9,592 bases of DNA from JAFKKS01 sp039808325 (GTDB lineage Bacteria > Pseudomonadota > Alphaproteobacteria > Rhizobiales > Xanthobacteraceae). The stretch covers positions 1-9,592 of the forward strand of contig JBDHSU010000144.1 in assembly GCA_039808325.1 (NCBI GenBank), in the 5' to 3' direction. Each line of letters begins with the position of its first letter. Position 1 is the first letter of the stretch. A program made the translations under genes and the position numbers. Below are positions 7,607-9,592 of the stretch, piece after piece. The notes below the pieces were generated by a model. It searched no databases. It was not told the origin of the DNA and was given only the letters and a program-made list of their open reading frames with translations.

Positions 7607-9592
7607 CTAGACCGCCTCGACCGTCACCACGCCCGGTACCGCCTTGATCGCGCCGGCGATCTGCGGGGAGACATTGAAGCGGCCGGGCAGCCGCACCTCG
7701 ACCTCGGCTTCCGGCAGCAGCACCACCATGCTGACCTCGCCGTCGCCGCTCGCGCTCGGCGCGGCGCGCGCGCCGCCGCCGTTGCGGGCGCCACCGATAC
7801 GCGCCTGTTGCAGGCGCAGCTTGACGCTCTCGATCGGCGCCGGCGTGCGCACGAATACGCGCAGCCCCTTCTGGACTTTCTCCGCGACGCGATCGAGCGG
7901 CTCAGCCGTCTGGATGCGCGAACGCACCTCGTCGCCTTGCGCCTCCGCGGTAAGGAACAGCACGACGGCTTTTCCAGGTTCGAGCGCGTCGCGATATTGC
8001 GCTAGTCCCTCGGCGAAGATCACCGCTTCGTAGTGGCCGGACGGGTCGGATAGTCCGATGATGCCCATGCGATTGCCGGTCTTGGTGCGGCGCTCCGCCC
8101 GCGAAAGCACCGTCGCGGCGACACGCCCGGCCGTCGCCCCCGCGCGCACTTGCCGCGCAAACTCGGCGTAGGAGGAAACCCGCAGCGATTTCAGCGCCTG
8201 GGCATAGTCATCGAGGGGATGGCCTGAGAGGAAGAAGCCGATCGCGTCGTATTCCTTTTGCAGCAGGTCGGCCGGAAGCCACGGCGCGACGGACGGGACC
8301 GGTAGCTGCTCGCGCGTCCCGCCGCCGCCGAACAGTTCGCTCTGGCCGATGCTCGTCGCCTCGAAACGGTGCTGCGCGTGGCCAAGCATCGCGTCGACCG
8401 CAGCATGGGCGCGCGCGCGGTTCGGTTCCAGCGCGTCGAACGCACCGGCCGCCGCCAGGCTTTCCAGCACGCGCTTGTTGACGGCGCGCGGATTGATGCG
8501 GCCGGCGAAATCCGCCAGATCCTGGAACGGCTTGTCGCCGCGCGCCTCGACGATCGTCTCGACCGCTTGCGCCCCAACACCCTTCAACGCCGCGAGGGAA
8601 TAGCGGATCGCGCCGTTCTCGACATCGAAGGTCGCGCCGGAGTGATTGATGGACGGCGGTTCGACCTTGATGCCGAGCCGGTTCGCCTCGTCGCGGAATT
8701 CCGCCAGCTTGTCCGTGTTCTGCATCGACAGCGTCATCGACGCCGCGAGGAACTCGACCGGATGGTTCGCCTTCATGTACGCGGTCTGGTACGTGATGAA
8801 AGCGTACGGTGCCGAGTGCGACTTGTTGAAGCCGTACTCGGCGAACTTGGCGCAGGCGTCGAAGATCGCTTCCGCCGTCGCCTTGTCGACGCCGCGCTCG
8901 GTCGCGCCGGAGAGGAAGCGGCCGCGCTGCGCGTCCATCTCGGCCTTGATCTTCTTGCCCATCGCGCGGCGCAGGATGTCGGCTTCGGCGAGGCTGTAGC
9001 CGGCGAGCTCGCGCGCGATCTGCTGCACCTGCTCCTGATAGGTGATGATGCCGTAGGTCGGCTCGAGATACTGCTTCAAGCGCGGATGCAGGTACTCGAC
9101 CTTTTCCTGCCCGAGCTTGCGCGCGCAGTAGCTCGGGATGTTCGCCATCGGCCCCGGACGGTAGAGCGCGACCAGCGCGATGATGTCCTCGAAGCGGTCG
9201 GGCCGCATGTCGACGAGGGCGCGACGCATGCCCGCACTTTCCACCTGGAACACGCCGACCACTTCGCCGCGCGACAGGATATCGAAAGTCTTGGCGTCAT
9301 CGAGGGGGACATGCAGCAGATCGATGTCGATGCCGCGCCGCTTCACCAGCTTCACCGCGACGTCGAGCACGGTCAGCGTGGTGAGGCCGAGGAAGTCGAA
9401 CTTCACGAGCCCCGCCTGCTCCGCCCATTTCATGTTGAACTGGGTGACGGGCATGTCGGATTTCGGGTCGCGATAGAGCGGCACCAGTTCGTGCAGCGGC
9501 CGGTCGCCGATGACGATGCCGGCCGCGTGGGTGGATGCGTGGCGATGCAGCCCCTCGAGCTTGACCGCGATATCGAAGGCGCGCGCCACCAC
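7607..9592 (-). CDS. dnaE: DNA polymerase III alpha subunit, C-terminal part (gene runs off the right edge)
   Basis: This is the replicative polymerase catalytic subunit; 661 C-terminal residues are present of about 1150 usual for DnaE, so the PHP domain and the first two catalytic aspartates (in the PDxDxD motif) lie beyond the window. Numbering from the edge, the third catalytic Asp is Asp66 in KFDFLGL (the equivalent of E. coli Asp555). Fingers-region motifs follow: EVVGVFQVESAGMRR (110-124), ALYRPGPM (142-149), GIITYQEQVQ (181-190) and FAEYGFNKSHSAPYAFITYQ (250-269). A helix-hairpin-helix region lies at about 330-390. The internal beta-clamp binding motif is QSELF (417-421), and IGFFLSGHPLDDY follows (451-463). 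An OB-fold spans about 485-560. A Gly/Ala/Ser-rich linker (about 600-618) precedes the last domain. The stop is TAG. The second and third codons give no evidence of a start; this is an internal cut. Confidence 0.96.
   Translation of the reverse strand: MVARAFDIAVKLEGLHRHASTHAAGIVIGDRPLHELVPLYRDPKSDMPVTQFNMKWAEQAGLVKFDFLGLTTLTVLDVAVKLVKRRGIDIDLLHVPLDDAKTFDILSRGEVVGVFQVESAGMRRALVDMRPDRFEDIIALVALYRPGPMANIPSYCARKLGQEKVEYLHPRLKQYLEPTYGIITYQEQVQQIARELAGYSLAEADILRRAMGKKIKAEMDAQRGRFLSGATERGVDKATAEAIFDACAKFAEYGFNKSHSAPYAFITYQTAYMKANHPVEFLAASMTLSMQNTDKLAEFRDEANRLGIKVEPPSINHSGATFDVENGAIRYSLAALKGVGAQAVETIVEARGDKPFQDLADFAGRINPRAVNKRVLESLAAAGAFDALEPNRARAHAAVDAMLGHAQHRFEATSIGQSELFGGGGTREQLPVPSVAPWLPADLLQKEYDAIGFFLSGHPLDDYAQALKSLRVSSYAEFARQVRAGATAGRVAATVLSRAERRTKTGNRMGIIGLSDPSGHYEAVIFAEGLAQYRDALEPGKAVVLFLTAEAQGDEVRSRIQTAEPLDRVAEKVQKGLRVFVRTPAPIESVKLRLQQARIGGARNGGGARAAPSASGDGEVSMVVLLPEAEVEVRLPGRFNVSPQIAGAIKAVPGVVTVEAV
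8330..8344 (-). other. Sliding-clamp binding motif coding segment in dnaE
   Basis: These 15 bases encode QSELF, which fits the QxxLF-type internal beta-clamp motif of DnaE (E. coli has QADMF at the comparable place, between the helix-hairpin-helix and OB-fold regions). It is preceded by a variable stretch and followed by a Gly-rich segment, as expected for an exposed loop. Confidence 0.75.

Overview
The window is high-GC DNA (roughly two thirds G+C by eye), with GTG starts mixed with ATG and overlapping stop/start codons. Protein sequence style points to an alphaproteobacterium, probably Hyphomicrobiales (Rhizobiales): the start of the Bpt protein (TQHSRDTPQFYLTAPSPCPY) and the DnaE C-terminus look like those of Bradyrhizobium/Rhodopseudomonas-type relatives. 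This is inferred from remembered family sequences, not from a search.

Layout. (1) Positions 1-3229, plus strand: the end of a dipeptide/oligopeptide ABC importer operon. It holds the C-terminus of a DppB-like permease, a complete DppC-like permease and two complete ATPases (DppD-like and DppF-like). Junctions are 1 nt or 4-nt ATGA/GTGA overlaps, so translation is probably coupled. The substrate-binding protein is outside the window. (2) Positions 5798-3219, minus strand: a two-gene unit of a LivH-type branched-chain amino acid permease with an unusual N-terminal extension, then a threonine ammonia-lyase (IlvA with a C-terminal ACT domain) 24 nt downstream. ilvA runs tail to tail into dppF with an 11-nt overlap. 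(3) Positions 5799-6071: a divergent intergenic region with three perfect tandem copies of a 19-bp unit abutting the livH start and a REP-like hairpin element. (4) Positions 6072-7473, plus strand: an RDD-family membrane protein followed by a strong terminator-like hairpin, then bpt, an N-end-rule aminoacyl-tRNA-protein transferase. (5) Positions 9592-7607, minus strand: the C-terminal 661 residues of DNA polymerase III alpha (DnaE), convergent with bpt across a 133-bp gap.

How the genes relate. The Dpp proteins form one importer: two permeases and two ATPases that dimerise under them. LivH and IlvA are plausibly co-transcribed and both touch branched-chain amino acid metabolism (import, and threonine to 2-oxobutanoate, the isoleucine precursor or a catabolic product). 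The window has no LivM, LivG, LivF or LivK, so this permease must find partners elsewhere. RDD, Bpt and DnaE look like ordinary chromosomal genes with no functional link that can be seen here.

I see no mobile element, CRISPR array, tRNA, rRNA, defence system or biosynthetic cluster, and no clear new system. The two points most worth a second look are the lipoprotein-like/periplasmic extension on the LivH permease and the 19-bp triplication at its start. That copy number exactly keeps an upstream start codon in frame.
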